Below, in pieces: positions 19,446 to 29,465 of a DNA stretch of 64,000 nucleotides. Both the position numbers and the translations under genes were made by a program. Position 1 is the first letter of the stretch. Each line of letters opens with the position of its first letter. This stretch comes from an uncultured Lachnospiraceae bacterium (GTDB lineage Bacteria; Bacillota; Clostridia; Lachnospirales; Lachnospiraceae): positions 62,001-126,000 of the forward strand of contig CANPOY010000001.1 of the NCBI GenBank assembly GCA_947575805.1. The letters are read 5' to 3'. Below the pieces are notes generated by a model that made no database searches, was not told the origin of the DNA, and saw only the letters and a program-made list of their open reading frames with translations.

Positions 19446-20978
19446 TTATAAGTCATGCAGGCTTTCGCTTACCTTGCCGCTCAGAATTTCCAGCAAATCC
19501 ATCTCCCTTAAAATGTTGCGGAACTTTTGAAATCCACGTTCACTTCCCAGCTTTTTCCAGAGGGCTCCGGCGCTGCCGATCAGATTGTTTTCCAGTAATT
19601 CCAGATCCTCGTCCCAGACATAAAACGCGTCATCCGAAAGTATCGCTTCTTCCGAACCGTCAAACTCCTCTGCTGCTGTTCTGTTTCGAAACTCATGCTC
19701 TTTACCGTATTCTTCCCAGGCTTCCGCGTAATTGGCACCCTCGCAGGATATGATTGCTTTGGCAACAATATGAATTCTCAGATTGCGGATAATGTCCGCC
19801 AGCAGAATTTCCTCCGTCTCCGAATCCCGGAAAGACTGCTCATATTCTTCCGGCGAAATTCCGGCAGTAAGAATACACGCCACATCTGCATAAGCCTCTC
19901 TGTAGATTCCCATATAGATACGCGCATACCGCGCCGTCAGATTCCCTGCCAGAATCTCTACAAGATTCCGCTGTATGTTCCATTCGATCCACATTATTTG
20001 TTCATAGGGATTCTGAGCAGCCCTGAATTTCTTCCCTTCCAAAGCCTGACATAGATCATCCCCAAGACTTACAAAAATATTTCTCAGCCATTCCCGCCAG
20101 TTATCACCTATCTGTCTCAGAATATTTTTACTGTACAGTTTCCGGTCATCTGCCGTCATCCCGCATATTTCTCCGCAACGTCCGGCAATATCAAACCATT
20201 TTATCATCAGCGCTTCCTTTATGTTTTCGTCGGCGTCTGCTTCTTCCACAAAGTCAAAACTTACATTTCTGAATATACGCTGGTAAATCGCGTGATATAC
20301 GTGATACTCCATGCTGATGGCCCGGCCCTGTCGGTGACGTTGTGCCTTCGTCAGCACGTGATAGGCCTCATGCAGCAAATAAGTGATAACCTGGCCCGTC
20401 TTTTCAATTTGGTTCTCCGGGATGTAGATCAGCACCACCTTTCCCTCTTCCTCCCGCGTATCAAACAAGCTCGCCGTTTCTACATTGCTCTTCAGGGATG
20501 GATGCAGCAAAAACGCATAGAACCCCCCCTTGTGAAACAGGCGTACCAGAGTCTCCAAAATTACTGAATAGGTGGCAAGCAGTTTAGGAGAAATATCGTA
20601 TATACTGCTCTCAACCGCCTGGCTCGTAAACATCTGCCGATCGGAATTCGATGTGCTGTCAATAATATTCTTGTATACATTGGATATTTTGCTGATCGCA
20701 TCCTCAATATCCCTCATAATCCTCTTTTTCTCTTCGGTGCTGTTGCCCGCCGCCAGTGCACTGTCTACCCGTTCTGTATAATGCATGCAAAATAACTGCA
20801 TGCCTCTTTCCAGAATCTGTTCTTCATAGCCGTATAGCCTGCTGCTCCCTATTTGCGACAGACCGCTTAAAATTCTGAGCAAATATACTGAAAAAGCTTT
20901 TAAAACCGGCTCTTTATTATCACACTGTTCATATATAGTCTTTAAGCTTCTCCTCTGCTCTTCTATCCAATTATTCAC
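19446..20978 (-). CDS. Hypothetical protein with zincin-like HExxH...ExxxD motifs (putative metallopeptidase)
   Basis: 510 aa; VITYLLHEAYHVLTKAQRH (HEAYH) and IYREAYADVACILTAG. Confidence 0.6.
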   Translation of the reverse strand: MNNWIEEQRRSLKTIYEQCDNKEPVLKAFSVYLLRILSGLSQIGSSRLYGYEEQILERGMQLFCMHYTERVDSALAAGNSTEEKKRIMRDIEDAISKISNVYKNIIDSTSNSDRQMFTSQAVESSIYDISPKLLATYSVILETLVRLFHKGGFYAFLLHPSLKSNVETASLFDTREEEGKVVLIYIPENQIEKTGQVITYLLHEAYHVLTKAQRHRQGRAISMEYHVYHAIYQRIFRNVSFDFVEEADADENIKEALMIKWFDIAGRCGEICGMTADDRKLYSKNILRQIGDNWREWLRNIFVSLGDDLCQALEGKKFRAAQNPYEQIMWIEWNIQRNLVEILAGNLTARYARIYMGIYREAYADVACILTAGISPEEYEQSFRDSETEEILLADIIRNLRIHIVAKAIISCEGANYAEAWEEYGKEHEFRNRTAAEEFDGSEEAILSDDAFYVWDEDLELLENNLIGSAGALWKKLGSERGFQKFRNILREMDLLEILSGKVSESLHDL

Positions 20979-21837
20979 AGCTTAGATTTCCTTCCCACAC
21001 CAATATCTCTGATTCTATGTTAAAAAATGCTTCACAATATTTATGATTTGCATGCGTCAGCAATTCCTTCGTCTTATAAAGTTCCAATAAGCTGCAAAGA
21101 GACACATTGTCAACCTCCAACAGCCAGTCGAACCCGCCGAAAACTTCAAATTTGCGTATCTCTATATCATCCGAATGCTCCCTGTTTCTTATATGCTCCT
21201 CCAGAATCTTTCTGAAGCTTTCCGCCTTCTCATAATTTTTTATCATGCAGTGCAGCCTGCAGCAGACCTTTTCATCCTTAACACACTTCATGATTGCTTC
21301 ATATGATTCCAAGATGTCTTCCCTTATTCCAAAAATCGTATATGTCTTAACTGCACTGCATATTTTGCGAAGCTTCCTGACTGTCTTCATGCCTTCACTA
21401 TACTGATTTGTTTTCGTAACCGCAATAATCTCACTGTGGTCATATGACAAATATCCCATCTGCTTTGGTTCTTTTGACAAAGCCTCAATAATCCCGTCCC
21501 TTTTGACGGCCAATACCCCTTCATTCAGTCTGACCATCGTTATAAACACCAGCGGCTCTGCCTCTTTCATCCAGAAATCCCGATCCTTCTCCTTCTGCTC
21601 CGTAACACATACCAGCATTCGGCAATTCACATTGCCATTCTGCCCATAAGTCCTCTCCCCCAAATACCCCCATGTATCAAGCTCTTCCACCTTCACTATC
21701 TTCTCGTCCGATATGTCAAAAGCGTCAAAATGCCCCAGGGCACAATACTTTCCCAGTACTTCCTCATTTGTGCTCCCCATATCCCGATAAAAATTATTTT
21801 TCAGCAAAAGTATTCTGGTAGATACCTCTCTCTTCAC
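20971..21837 (-). CDS. Hypothetical protein (288 aa), overlaps both neighbours
   Basis: Intact ORF, 8-bp overlap with the downstream gene and 44-bp overlap with the upstream gene. Confidence 0.65.
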   Translation of the reverse strand: MKREVSTRILLLKNNFYRDMGSTNEEVLGKYCALGHFDAFDISDEKIVKVEELDTWGYLGERTYGQNGNVNCRMLVCVTEQKEKDRDFWMKEAEPLVFITMVRLNEGVLAVKRDGIIEALSKEPKQMGYLSYDHSEIIAVTKTNQYSEGMKTVRKLRKICSAVKTYTIFGIREDILESYEAIMKCVKDEKVCCRLHCMIKNYEKAESFRKILEEHIRNREHSDDIEIRKFEVFGGFDWLLEVDNVSLCSLLELYKTKELLTHANHKYCEAFFNIESEILVWEGNLSCE

Positions 21838-23164
21838 TTTTTCTCTCCCCGTTACATTTCATCTTAAGTTTCATTCTCAGAATTCTGCCGGAAACATTGC
21901 GGTATCCGATCATAGTCTGAATTGCCGCATTAAACCGCCTTGCCTTACTGTAAAACGGCACATCATACATTTCCATCCAAACTTCCCACATATCAGCGCA
22001 AAGCGGAATTTCCTCCTCCTTAAGCGGCTCCCACTCTTCCGGCTGCTCCCATTCAAAGCCCAGCGGTTCCTCTCGAATACCGGTCAATCCCAATACTTCC
22101 TGAAACAATACCATTAACTTTATCTGCTTACCCTTTATCTCCTCCGCCAGATCACATTTTTTTAAAACATTTTTATATAATCCTGCATGACCCCGGGCAT
22201 TTCCAAAAGTAAGACCGTTCATAATACCCGAAATAACCAGGTGCGAAATAAAGTTTATTTTACGGGTGCATTCCGCTTCTCCATACTTACTCTTCAGGAG
22301 CTTGTTTAATGTTCTCATCCCGCTGCTGTTTTGACCAACATGCTCTTTCAGGAAGTCAAGGATACAGGTATACATCTGGTCTGTTTCCAAATTTGTTAAT
22401 TCTTCTCCGTCATTGCGGAATGCGGACAAAGTATTCACAAAATAGAAGCCATAAATTCTTTTTCCTTCCTCTTTCTCGTCAAATGTCCCCTTCCGTATGC
22501 TTTTCCTGTACATTTTCAGGACAGAGCGGTCAAACGGAATCCGCAGAAAATTCCACAGCATTTCCGCTTTATCCTGAATGATTTCTCCACTGTGGACAGC
22601 ACGCTCCAAATATCCCGTAAATTCCCTTATATTGTATATACCCTTCTGCTTCTTAAAGCGATTCCGCTCATATCGGCATATGATCCGTTTGCATTGCGCA
22701 TATGAGGTGGATAATAAAATATTTACAATAACATACATCTGAAGCATCAGAATATATGCCATACACACATATGTCGTATACTTCCATGACACGGATCTGG
22801 CCATAACCATAAAAACTGTCAGCAATAATGTTATTATAAACAGGATAGGAATCGTATGTGACCCAATCGTCAAATCAAGAAGCCGCCTGTAAGGAATGCC
22901 CAGGCTTTTATTGTCCATCACGCTGTAGAAAAAAATAACACTGGCAACCAGCATTGTCCCGTATGTAACGATTACATTACACATGAATTCGGCTGAGTCC
23001 CACAGGATACCTTTGATCCACGCCCAATCTTCCCGCTCCCTAACCGGAATCATATCATAATCCGCAAGCAGAGCCCTGACAATGGCTGCACCACCCAATG
23101 CAAGAATCAGAATCCAATTCCAGTCCTTTTTATTTATAAAGCCTTTACTTAAGTCTGCCGCCAC
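21794..23164 (-). CDS. Hypothetical membrane protein, N-terminal TM helices and large cytoplasmic C-terminus
   Basis: Hydrophobic segments WILILALGGAAIVRALLA, VIVTYGTMLVASVIFFY, IPILFIITLLLTVFMVMA, YVCMAYILMLQMYVIVNILL; GTG start at 23164 behind GGAGG is likely. Confidence 0.65.
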   Translation of the reverse strand: MAADLSKGFINKKDWNWILILALGGAAIVRALLADYDMIPVREREDWAWIKGILWDSAEFMCNVIVTYGTMLVASVIFFYSVMDNKSLGIPYRRLLDLTIGSHTIPILFIITLLLTVFMVMARSVSWKYTTYVCMAYILMLQMYVIVNILLSTSYAQCKRIICRYERNRFKKQKGIYNIREFTGYLERAVHSGEIIQDKAEMLWNFLRIPFDRSVLKMYRKSIRKGTFDEKEEGKRIYGFYFVNTLSAFRNDGEELTNLETDQMYTCILDFLKEHVGQNSSGMRTLNKLLKSKYGEAECTRKINFISHLVISGIMNGLTFGNARGHAGLYKNVLKKCDLAEEIKGKQIKLMVLFQEVLGLTGIREEPLGFEWEQPEEWEPLKEEEIPLCADMWEVWMEMYDVPFYSKARRFNAAIQTMIGYRNVSGRILRMKLKMKCNGERKSEERGIYQNTFAEK

Positions 23165-23321
23165 TGTTCCTCCACGTTTGCAAATATTTCTCAATAGAAC
23201 TTAAACATTTTAATAAATAATTTTAACCGCCTATAATACCATATCACATTTTAGTCTGTTTTTCAATTCAATGTTGAAATCCCGACAAAACAGCTCATGA
23301 AAAGGTGTGTTATTTGGCGCT

Positions 23322-23374
23322 AGCGGAAAAATCCCGGCATATACGCCTTGTCTGGCATATGCCGGGATTTCCGT
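23322..23374 (-). repeat. Hairpin repeat copy A (also a likely terminator of the FRG operon)
   Basis: aaatcccggcatat...atatgccgggattt; near-identical to 26053-26105 including the loop. Confidence 0.75.
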
Positions 23375-23398
23375 TCCTTGCTTATACTGTTTCATCCG

Positions 23399-24406
23399 TC
23401 AGGGCGCCGGCAGCGCCTCTCCCCTTCTATATGCCGGTCTTATAATCAGCCGGCCCTCATCCATGAAGGCATTGATCCTGTGGGGCATGGCCTCAGGACA
23501 AATCACAGGCGCATCCACTGTAAATATGTTCCGCTCCTTTATCACCCTCTGAATGTCATCCCGCGTAACATCCGGGGCAATATAAGAATTGCCCCCTGCA
23601 ATATCCTTTAGCATTGCCTCTATGGCCATGCTTGTTACCGCCTTGGTATTTTTAATGATAGACGCCATCTGTGACAACTGCTCATTCGGAAAGAAATAGT
23701 CTGCGCCGCCCATCATCGCAGTTTTCAGGCGAAGGTTTACTTTTGCGTCCTGTACAAACTCCACCGAAAAGGAATATTCCGTAAAGTCGGCGCTTTCCGG
23801 AATCCAGAAAGCAAATCCGTCCTGTCTTTCGGGCCTCGCAAAAGGCTGCATTCCTATCGGTTTAAGCGGTCCGGCAAGCTCCGGATCCAATATCATACTT
23901 GTCCCGCGAATCCTGCCGATACCGTCCTTCACAAGAAGATACTGCCTGCTCACACGGTCATAAAAATGGGTGGCAAAGAACGCCGCAACCGCCAGTTCAT
24001 TTGTCAGGTCTATCATCGGTGTGGCAAATTCATAATGCTGCGCAAGCGCCCACGGCACATAGTACCCACAGCCCCCCACGAACGCCCGCACCTCCGGCAG
24101 CGATTCCAGGAACACCATAAAATCATACGACTTTAACAGTGCCTCTATCCTGTCATCCCTTCCCTGAATTCTGTAGAGACTAGCCTTACAAAGCGGATAG
24201 CACTTATTTTCTCCGCGGTAAAAGGTAAAATTCCCGGAAAAAGACAATGCAGCTATCCTGCCGTCAGGCATTGTCATAAGCTCATACCTTGAATGCTTGA
24301 CAGCCACCCCGTCTCTTTCAAGACATGTACCAAGGATATGATTGGGCTCCAGATGGCGAATGGCTTCTACAATATTATCGAATCTTTCTATATCTGCCAT
24401 AAGCAT
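23399..24406 (-). CDS. FRG domain-containing protein
   Basis: FTFYRGENKCYPLCKASLYR and LAQHYEFATPMIDLTNELAVAAFFATHFYD. Confidence 0.82.
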   Translation of the reverse strand: MLMADIERFDNIVEAIRHLEPNHILGTCLERDGVAVKHSRYELMTMPDGRIAALSFSGNFTFYRGENKCYPLCKASLYRIQGRDDRIEALLKSYDFMVFLESLPEVRAFVGGCGYYVPWALAQHYEFATPMIDLTNELAVAAFFATHFYDRVSRQYLLVKDGIGRIRGTSMILDPELAGPLKPIGMQPFARPERQDGFAFWIPESADFTEYSFSVEFVQDAKVNLRLKTAMMGGADYFFPNEQLSQMASIIKNTKAVTSMAIEAMLKDIAGGNSYIAPDVTRDDIQRVIKERNIFTVDAPVICPEAMPHRINAFMDEGRLIIRPAYRRGEALPAP

Positions 24407-25763
24407 CTCCCTTCATCAGATATTCAATACGTGCCACATTTGAAGCCGCCGCCTCCTCGAAAAAGTCAAGCACCGTTTTACTGTCGTACCACATAATATG
24501 CTCATTATCGGGTGTGGAAAGTCTCACTCCATAATGCCAGTCACGTCTTGAAAATTCAATTCCCAGCACACTCGGCACAACCTTGTAATCAGCTTCCAGA
24601 AACTGATGCTCAAACAGGTCTCCCCTTTGGCAGGTTCGCTCCTCCCTGAAACTGGTCTGCGAAAGTACACTCCTGTTCTTTACAACTCCAAGATCAGCAT
24701 TTGTCTCAAGCAGCATATGGCAAAATCTCGTGCCGCATTCTGCTTCTGCAAAACAGACCAGTTCCCGGAGCATCCTTTTCTCTTCCTCGCCGAATTCAAA
24801 GAAATGACACTCTATCCTGTTAATATGAAGGAACACTCTGTCCCTGCCGTCCTGTGAAAAGTACGCAAGCCTTGGCACCGCATCTCCGTCTGTAAAAAGC
24901 TTCTCTACCTGGGAACATGCTTTCCATTTGTCTCCCGGAAATATCCGCTCCAGCTTATCCATCCACTCAGTGGCTGGAACAATGTTCATTATATTTGCCG
25001 CCACCGAAAATATCCATTGTTTTATTTCCTTTTTGGCTGTCTGAAAGCTGTCAAGCCAGCAAGCATATTCCGGATCCAGAATTTCCCGCGGGAACTTCCC
25101 CCTCACAAGATCCTGCACAGGACAAACCACGGCTATGTCAGACAGACTGCCTGTCGCGAGGTTCATCTTTTCACCATATTCCCGACTATGTGCATCCGTT
25201 ATTCGCAGATTGGGATTCATTCGCACCGCAAGAATCATCTCCTGCTTCCACCTGTCCTTACCATCCCTGTTAAACAGCTGAAACCCATACGGATCAGTGC
25301 TCCGTCCCCTATACTGCGCAGATGCGAGCACAGGCATATATTGATTGGCATATCGGGCGCCCACGGCATTTTGTACACGCCGAAGGAAGGCTTCAGGATC
25401 AACAATTATGACCGCCGTATCGCCCATACGCTTAAGTCTTCTATCCGGCTTTAAAAATCTGCCCTTCTCAAAGGCAAGCGGATACATGGAAATCTGTTTT
25501 GCCAGCAGCTCCCCAAGATTGGCATAGCCCCCCGCCTCAACCGCCTGCCAGTCGCCCTTTCCCACATACTCAGACGGTATCTTTGACAATATCCGGCCCG
25601 CTATGACATCATCGGCTGCCGGATTCAGCATAAAATTCCCTTTCATAATCTCTTCTGCCTGTTCTGATGATGCAATCAACATGGGAATAAATACATCATG
25701 GGAAATGGTAAAGCCTGTATCCTTTTCATACTTCCGCTTTTTTATCTTCTCAAGTATCCTCAT
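24375..25763 (-). CDS. Hypothetical protein (462 aa), operon partner of the FRG protein
   Basis: Intact ORF overlapping the FRG gene by 32 bp; no family recognised. Confidence 0.6.
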   Translation of the reverse strand: MRILEKIKKRKYEKDTGFTISHDVFIPMLIASSEQAEEIMKGNFMLNPAADDVIAGRILSKIPSEYVGKGDWQAVEAGGYANLGELLAKQISMYPLAFEKGRFLKPDRRLKRMGDTAVIIVDPEAFLRRVQNAVGARYANQYMPVLASAQYRGRSTDPYGFQLFNRDGKDRWKQEMILAVRMNPNLRITDAHSREYGEKMNLATGSLSDIAVVCPVQDLVRGKFPREILDPEYACWLDSFQTAKKEIKQWIFSVAANIMNIVPATEWMDKLERIFPGDKWKACSQVEKLFTDGDAVPRLAYFSQDGRDRVFLHINRIECHFFEFGEEEKRMLRELVCFAEAECGTRFCHMLLETNADLGVVKNRSVLSQTSFREERTCQRGDLFEHQFLEADYKVVPSVLGIEFSRRDWHYGVRLSTPDNEHIMWYDSKTVLDFFEEAAASNVARIEYLMKGDAYGRYRKIR

Positions 25764-26052
25764 ATCGTTTCACCCGCCTGATTTCACTGTCCTTTCGCTG
25801 CTGCGGCGTCAGTTTACAGCCTTCGTCAGTTTCTGTAAAACAGCTTCCGCGTTATAATCCGGTGCAAATTGCTGCGCTGTAAATGTCTTTATTCCATTTT
25901 CACACAAGGATTGATAACCGAAATGGTTTGAAATGCTTCCCGGATATGTATGTTCATTGTAACAGATCATATGATATGTGTCAAATAGAATTATATCATT
26001 TTAGAACATTTGTTTACAGCATTATAAAAAACCGGATTGCAGTGCAGATAAA

Positions 26053-26105
26053 CGCAGAAATCCCGGCATATGCTGCTTGTCTGGCATATGCCGGGATTTC
26101 TGTCC
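26053..26105 (-). repeat. Hairpin repeat copy B
   Basis: gaaatcccggcatatgctgcttgtctggcatatgccgggatttc. Confidence 0.75.
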
Positions 26106-26292
26106 CGCCCTTATAACATTTTATATCATGGTTTGCCGAAAGCTCCTGCCGCAGGCAGAGCTGAAACATGCGACTCCGCTTACATTTCGTTTCCCGAGCA
26201 GCATAGCTTACAATACTGCTGACATTGTGGCCCATACTCCGATAAGACAGAGCAGTATCACGGCATGTCAATGTTTCCTCTATACCATCCGA

Positions 26293-27453
26293 TCAGCAGG
26301 ACCGGATAGTCTTCACCGCCTTCTTCACCGACGCAACAACCCTTGACAATTCCTCCTCCGAAATATTCGTGCTGCAGGGCAGCGTAACTATCCTCTGCCA
26401 CAGGCCCTCCGCGACGCTTACCTTACTTCTGGGACAATCTTCATACGGCTTTTGAAGATGCACCGGCTTCCAGAAGGTACGTGCTTCAATCCCGTCTTCT
26501 TTTAAAGAGGAACATATGGCCTTTGCGGTTTCCAGCGTTCCCCCTTCCGGCAGTACAATCCCCGAAAACCAGCAGGAACTGCCCTCGGTTGCAGGAAAGA
26601 AAGTAATTCCCTCATCAGTCAGCTCCCCTAATTCCGTCTCATAAAACTCACGTGCTTTCCTTTTCACGGCAACAAATGAAGATAACCTCTCCATCTGCGC
26701 ACACCCCACGGCAGCCTGAAGATTCGTCATCCTGTAATTGAACCCGGCCATATCGAAATCATAATCGGGCCATACGCGGGCCGTCGTTGTAAGATGGCGT
26801 ACCAGGTTGGTCTGCTCTTCGCTGTTTCCCACAACCGCCCCGCCGCCTCCGCAGGTAATCGTTTTATTACCGTTAAAGCTCAGCACGCTCAGATCGGCAA
26901 GAGAACCAAAGGGCCGGCCATTGCATGTCGCCCCGATCGCACAGGCGGCATCAACAATCAGCGGCAGACCATACTTATCAGCAACAGCACGAAATGCGGT
27001 CATATCCGGAATATTACCCAGCGTATATACCGGCATCAGCGCAGCTACTTTCCTGCCACTCTCCCTGTGATACAAACCGCCCTCCCGCCGTTCGCAGCAC
27101 TTCTCGATTTCAGCCGCCACAGTCTCAGGACTTAAGCACCAGGTGGATGCTTCCACATCCAACAGCCACGGGTCCGCTCCGCAATGTCTGACGGCGTTGG
27201 CACTGGCAATAAAGGTAAATGTGGGGATCATCACAAGCTCCCCATGCTTGACTCCCGCCGCATGCAATGCCACATGGAGCCCTGTTGTTCCGGCCGACAC
27301 CGCTATGGCATTCCTGCTTCCGGTGGCTTCCGCAACCATCTTTTCAAATCGAGTCACATATTCCCCGACAGAGCTTACAAACGTCGTATCAATACAGTCA
27401 TCCAGATATTTCTTTTCATTGCCCGTTAAATCCGGAACAGCCAAAGAAATCAT
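26293..27453 (-). CDS. DegT/DnrJ/EryC1/StrS aminotransferase, LegC-like
   Basis: AVSAGTTGLHVALHAAGV; PLP lysine motif LSFNGNKTITCGGGG; adjacent to a LegB-like gene. Confidence 0.85.
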   Translation of the reverse strand: MISLAVPDLTGNEKKYLDDCIDTTFVSSVGEYVTRFEKMVAEATGSRNAIAVSAGTTGLHVALHAAGVKHGELVMIPTFTFIASANAVRHCGADPWLLDVEASTWCLSPETVAAEIEKCCERREGGLYHRESGRKVAALMPVYTLGNIPDMTAFRAVADKYGLPLIVDAACAIGATCNGRPFGSLADLSVLSFNGNKTITCGGGGAVVGNSEEQTNLVRHLTTTARVWPDYDFDMAGFNYRMTNLQAAVGCAQMERLSSFVAVKRKAREFYETELGELTDEGITFFPATEGSSCWFSGIVLPEGGTLETAKAICSSLKEDGIEARTFWKPVHLQKPYEDCPRSKVSVAEGLWQRIVTLPCSTNISEEELSRVVASVKKAVKTIRSC

Positions 27454-27489
27454 ATGCTTTCCTTCTTTCCGTTAAAATCTTTATATCTT

Positions 27490-28704
27490 TTACATCTTTC
27501 CGTCAAGGCTTTTCCCTGTTTCCATATGTTCAAAATTCGGCAGGTACGCCCTGATGATATTTACTATCTCGGCCTTGCTGCAATGCTCACATGCAAACGC
27601 CTCATCAAGTGAGGTAATCAAATCCGTTACTGCAGCCTTGTCCGGAACAGGCTTATCCGTGATCACGCCAAGGCTTCGAAACCGCTCCGGATCTACCTTC
27701 TCCCCCTCCACATAAAACTCTTCAAATGCCTTTTCCCCGCTTGTATCTGAGGGGCTGAAGTGTACCGGATAAGGCATCCCCGTTTCCCATTTTTTACTTT
27801 TCTCAATCGCCTCAAAATCGCTGCCGCAGCGGTCAACCTCATAGCCCATAGAGGTCAGCAGTCCTTCTGCAATCCTGTCAAATGTCATCATCTGCTGCTC
27901 TTCCAGCTTCGGGAAGAAGATGGCGCGGTTTGCGCCAAGCATGGCAGACAACATGCAAATCTGGCCTGACTCCTGGGGCGATACAAAATACCGCTTCACG
28001 TCCGAAGGCGCCGACAGCGGCTGTCCCCGGTTGATCCGTTCCAGAAATCCCTGGGGCAGGGATCCGTTTGAAAATGCCACATTGGCGAACCTCGCCGTTT
28101 TTACCGGAAAAGAAGACGAATAAGAAAATATCAGATCCTCCATAATCCGCTTGCTCGCTCCCATGATGTTCACAGGATTTGCGGCCTTGTCCGTAGAAAC
28201 ACAAAAGTAAGTCTGCGGAGGGCAGGACTCCAGCAAGTCAAGCAAACCCTTGGCATTGATCACATTATTTCGCAGTAACGCTTCCACCGAATAAATGTCC
28301 TTCTCGGAACGGACGTGCTTATGGGCGGAGAAATTTGCTACAATGTCAAATCCCTTGTGTGCCCTGAACATCCGCCGAAACGTAACGGAGCTGTAATCCA
28401 TGGGATACGGGAGATAAATGTCCGGCATAAAGCTTCCGGATGACCGCAGATCCCTCGTCAGCTCCGTCAGCGCGTTCTCATTGGTATCCGCCACCACCAG
28501 CTCCGAAGGATGAAACGCCAGAATTGCCCGGATAAAGGATGACCCTATGCTTCCCGCCCCGCCGATCACGAGGACGCTCTTCCCCGCTATTGCCTCTGAT
28601 AAACCTTCGCGGTTATCATATATATCCGCCTCGAACATGGATTTCGGACGTTTCGTTACATATGCGCTTATGAATTCTTCCAGATTAAACATACCTGATT
28701 CCAC
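27490..28704 (-). CDS. NDP-sugar 4,6-dehydratase, LegB/CapD-like
   Basis: VLVIGGAGSIGSSFIRAIL, STDKAANPVNIMGASKRIMEDLIF. Confidence 0.85.
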   Translation of the reverse strand: MESGMFNLEEFISAYVTKRPKSMFEADIYDNREGLSEAIAGKSVLVIGGAGSIGSSFIRAILAFHPSELVVADTNENALTELTRDLRSSGSFMPDIYLPYPMDYSSVTFRRMFRAHKGFDIVANFSAHKHVRSEKDIYSVEALLRNNVINAKGLLDLLESCPPQTYFCVSTDKAANPVNIMGASKRIMEDLIFSYSSSFPVKTARFANVAFSNGSLPQGFLERINRGQPLSAPSDVKRYFVSPQESGQICMLSAMLGANRAIFFPKLEEQQMMTFDRIAEGLLTSMGYEVDRCGSDFEAIEKSKKWETGMPYPVHFSPSDTSGEKAFEEFYVEGEKVDPERFRSLGVITDKPVPDKAAVTDLITSLDEAFACEHCSKAEIVNIIRAYLPNFEHMETGKSLDGKM

Positions 28705-28707
28705 CTC

Positions 28708-29454
28708 TTAACAATTCTCATAAATCTCCCTGAACTCATCCTTATGTTTAAAAAGGTACTCCGCAATGACAGACATCAGTTCCAGATCATTTTCATGATC
28801 CAGATCCAGAATGCCCGTATCATACATTTCTATTACCTCTACATACCCATCCAGCACCTGCCTGCCCGACCTCAAGTATTCCGGTCTGTACGCGTATAAG
28901 GACGCATTCATATCATAAATGTCCGGCGCCTGCTGTCTGGCGGTGAAGTTTGATGCGCAGACCTTACTGAATCCCTTTTCCGTCTTTTTCAGCTGATTAA
29001 AATAGGGATTCCTTCTTGCCGCTACAACAGAGGTAGTCACATCTGCCCCGGTACGGACATGTGTCTCTATCAGATTTTCTATGTCGGCAATCCTGCGAAG
29101 CGGAGATGTTATATCCAGGTCCACCACGGCATCATACCCGCACCCTGTTCGTTCCTGCATAACCTCCAGACAATTATTTATTACGTCTATCTTGCCTACC
29201 GTATCCCCGCCCAATTCTCTGCTGCGCTCGATCAGCTCAACAGGGCGAATGCCGCTGTTCCGCATCATGGAAAGAAGCTCCTGGCTGTCGGAATTTACCG
29301 CAATATCGCATTCATTTTCGCCATGTCTGGCCAGATAAAGATCTATCGCAGACAGCGTATAATATGGAAGCGGCTTCCCCACAAACGGTTTAATATTTTT
29401 ATTCCGGATTCCCTTAGAACCCGCTCGGCCGCAAATCGTAAAAAGTATTCTCAT
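28708..29454 (-). CDS. Acylneuraminate cytidylyltransferase (NeuA/LegF-like)
   Basis: RILFTICGRAGSKGIRNKNIKPFVGKPLPYYTL; DLDITSPLRRIADIENLI. Confidence 0.87.
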   Translation of the reverse strand: MRILFTICGRAGSKGIRNKNIKPFVGKPLPYYTLSAIDLYLARHGENECDIAVNSDSQELLSMMRNSGIRPVELIERSRELGGDTVGKIDVINNCLEVMQERTGCGYDAVVDLDITSPLRRIADIENLIETHVRTGADVTTSVVAARRNPYFNQLKKTEKGFSKVCASNFTARQQAPDIYDMNASLYAYRPEYLRSGRQVLDGYVEVIEMYDTGILDLDHENDLELMSVIAEYLFKHKDEFREIYENC

Positions 29455-29465
29455 TTTCCCGTCAC

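Noticed and set aside
26014-26271. Minus-strand ORF containing EIPAYARQAAYAGISAF
   Set aside because: Translation of the hairpin repeat; composition and context do not support coding.
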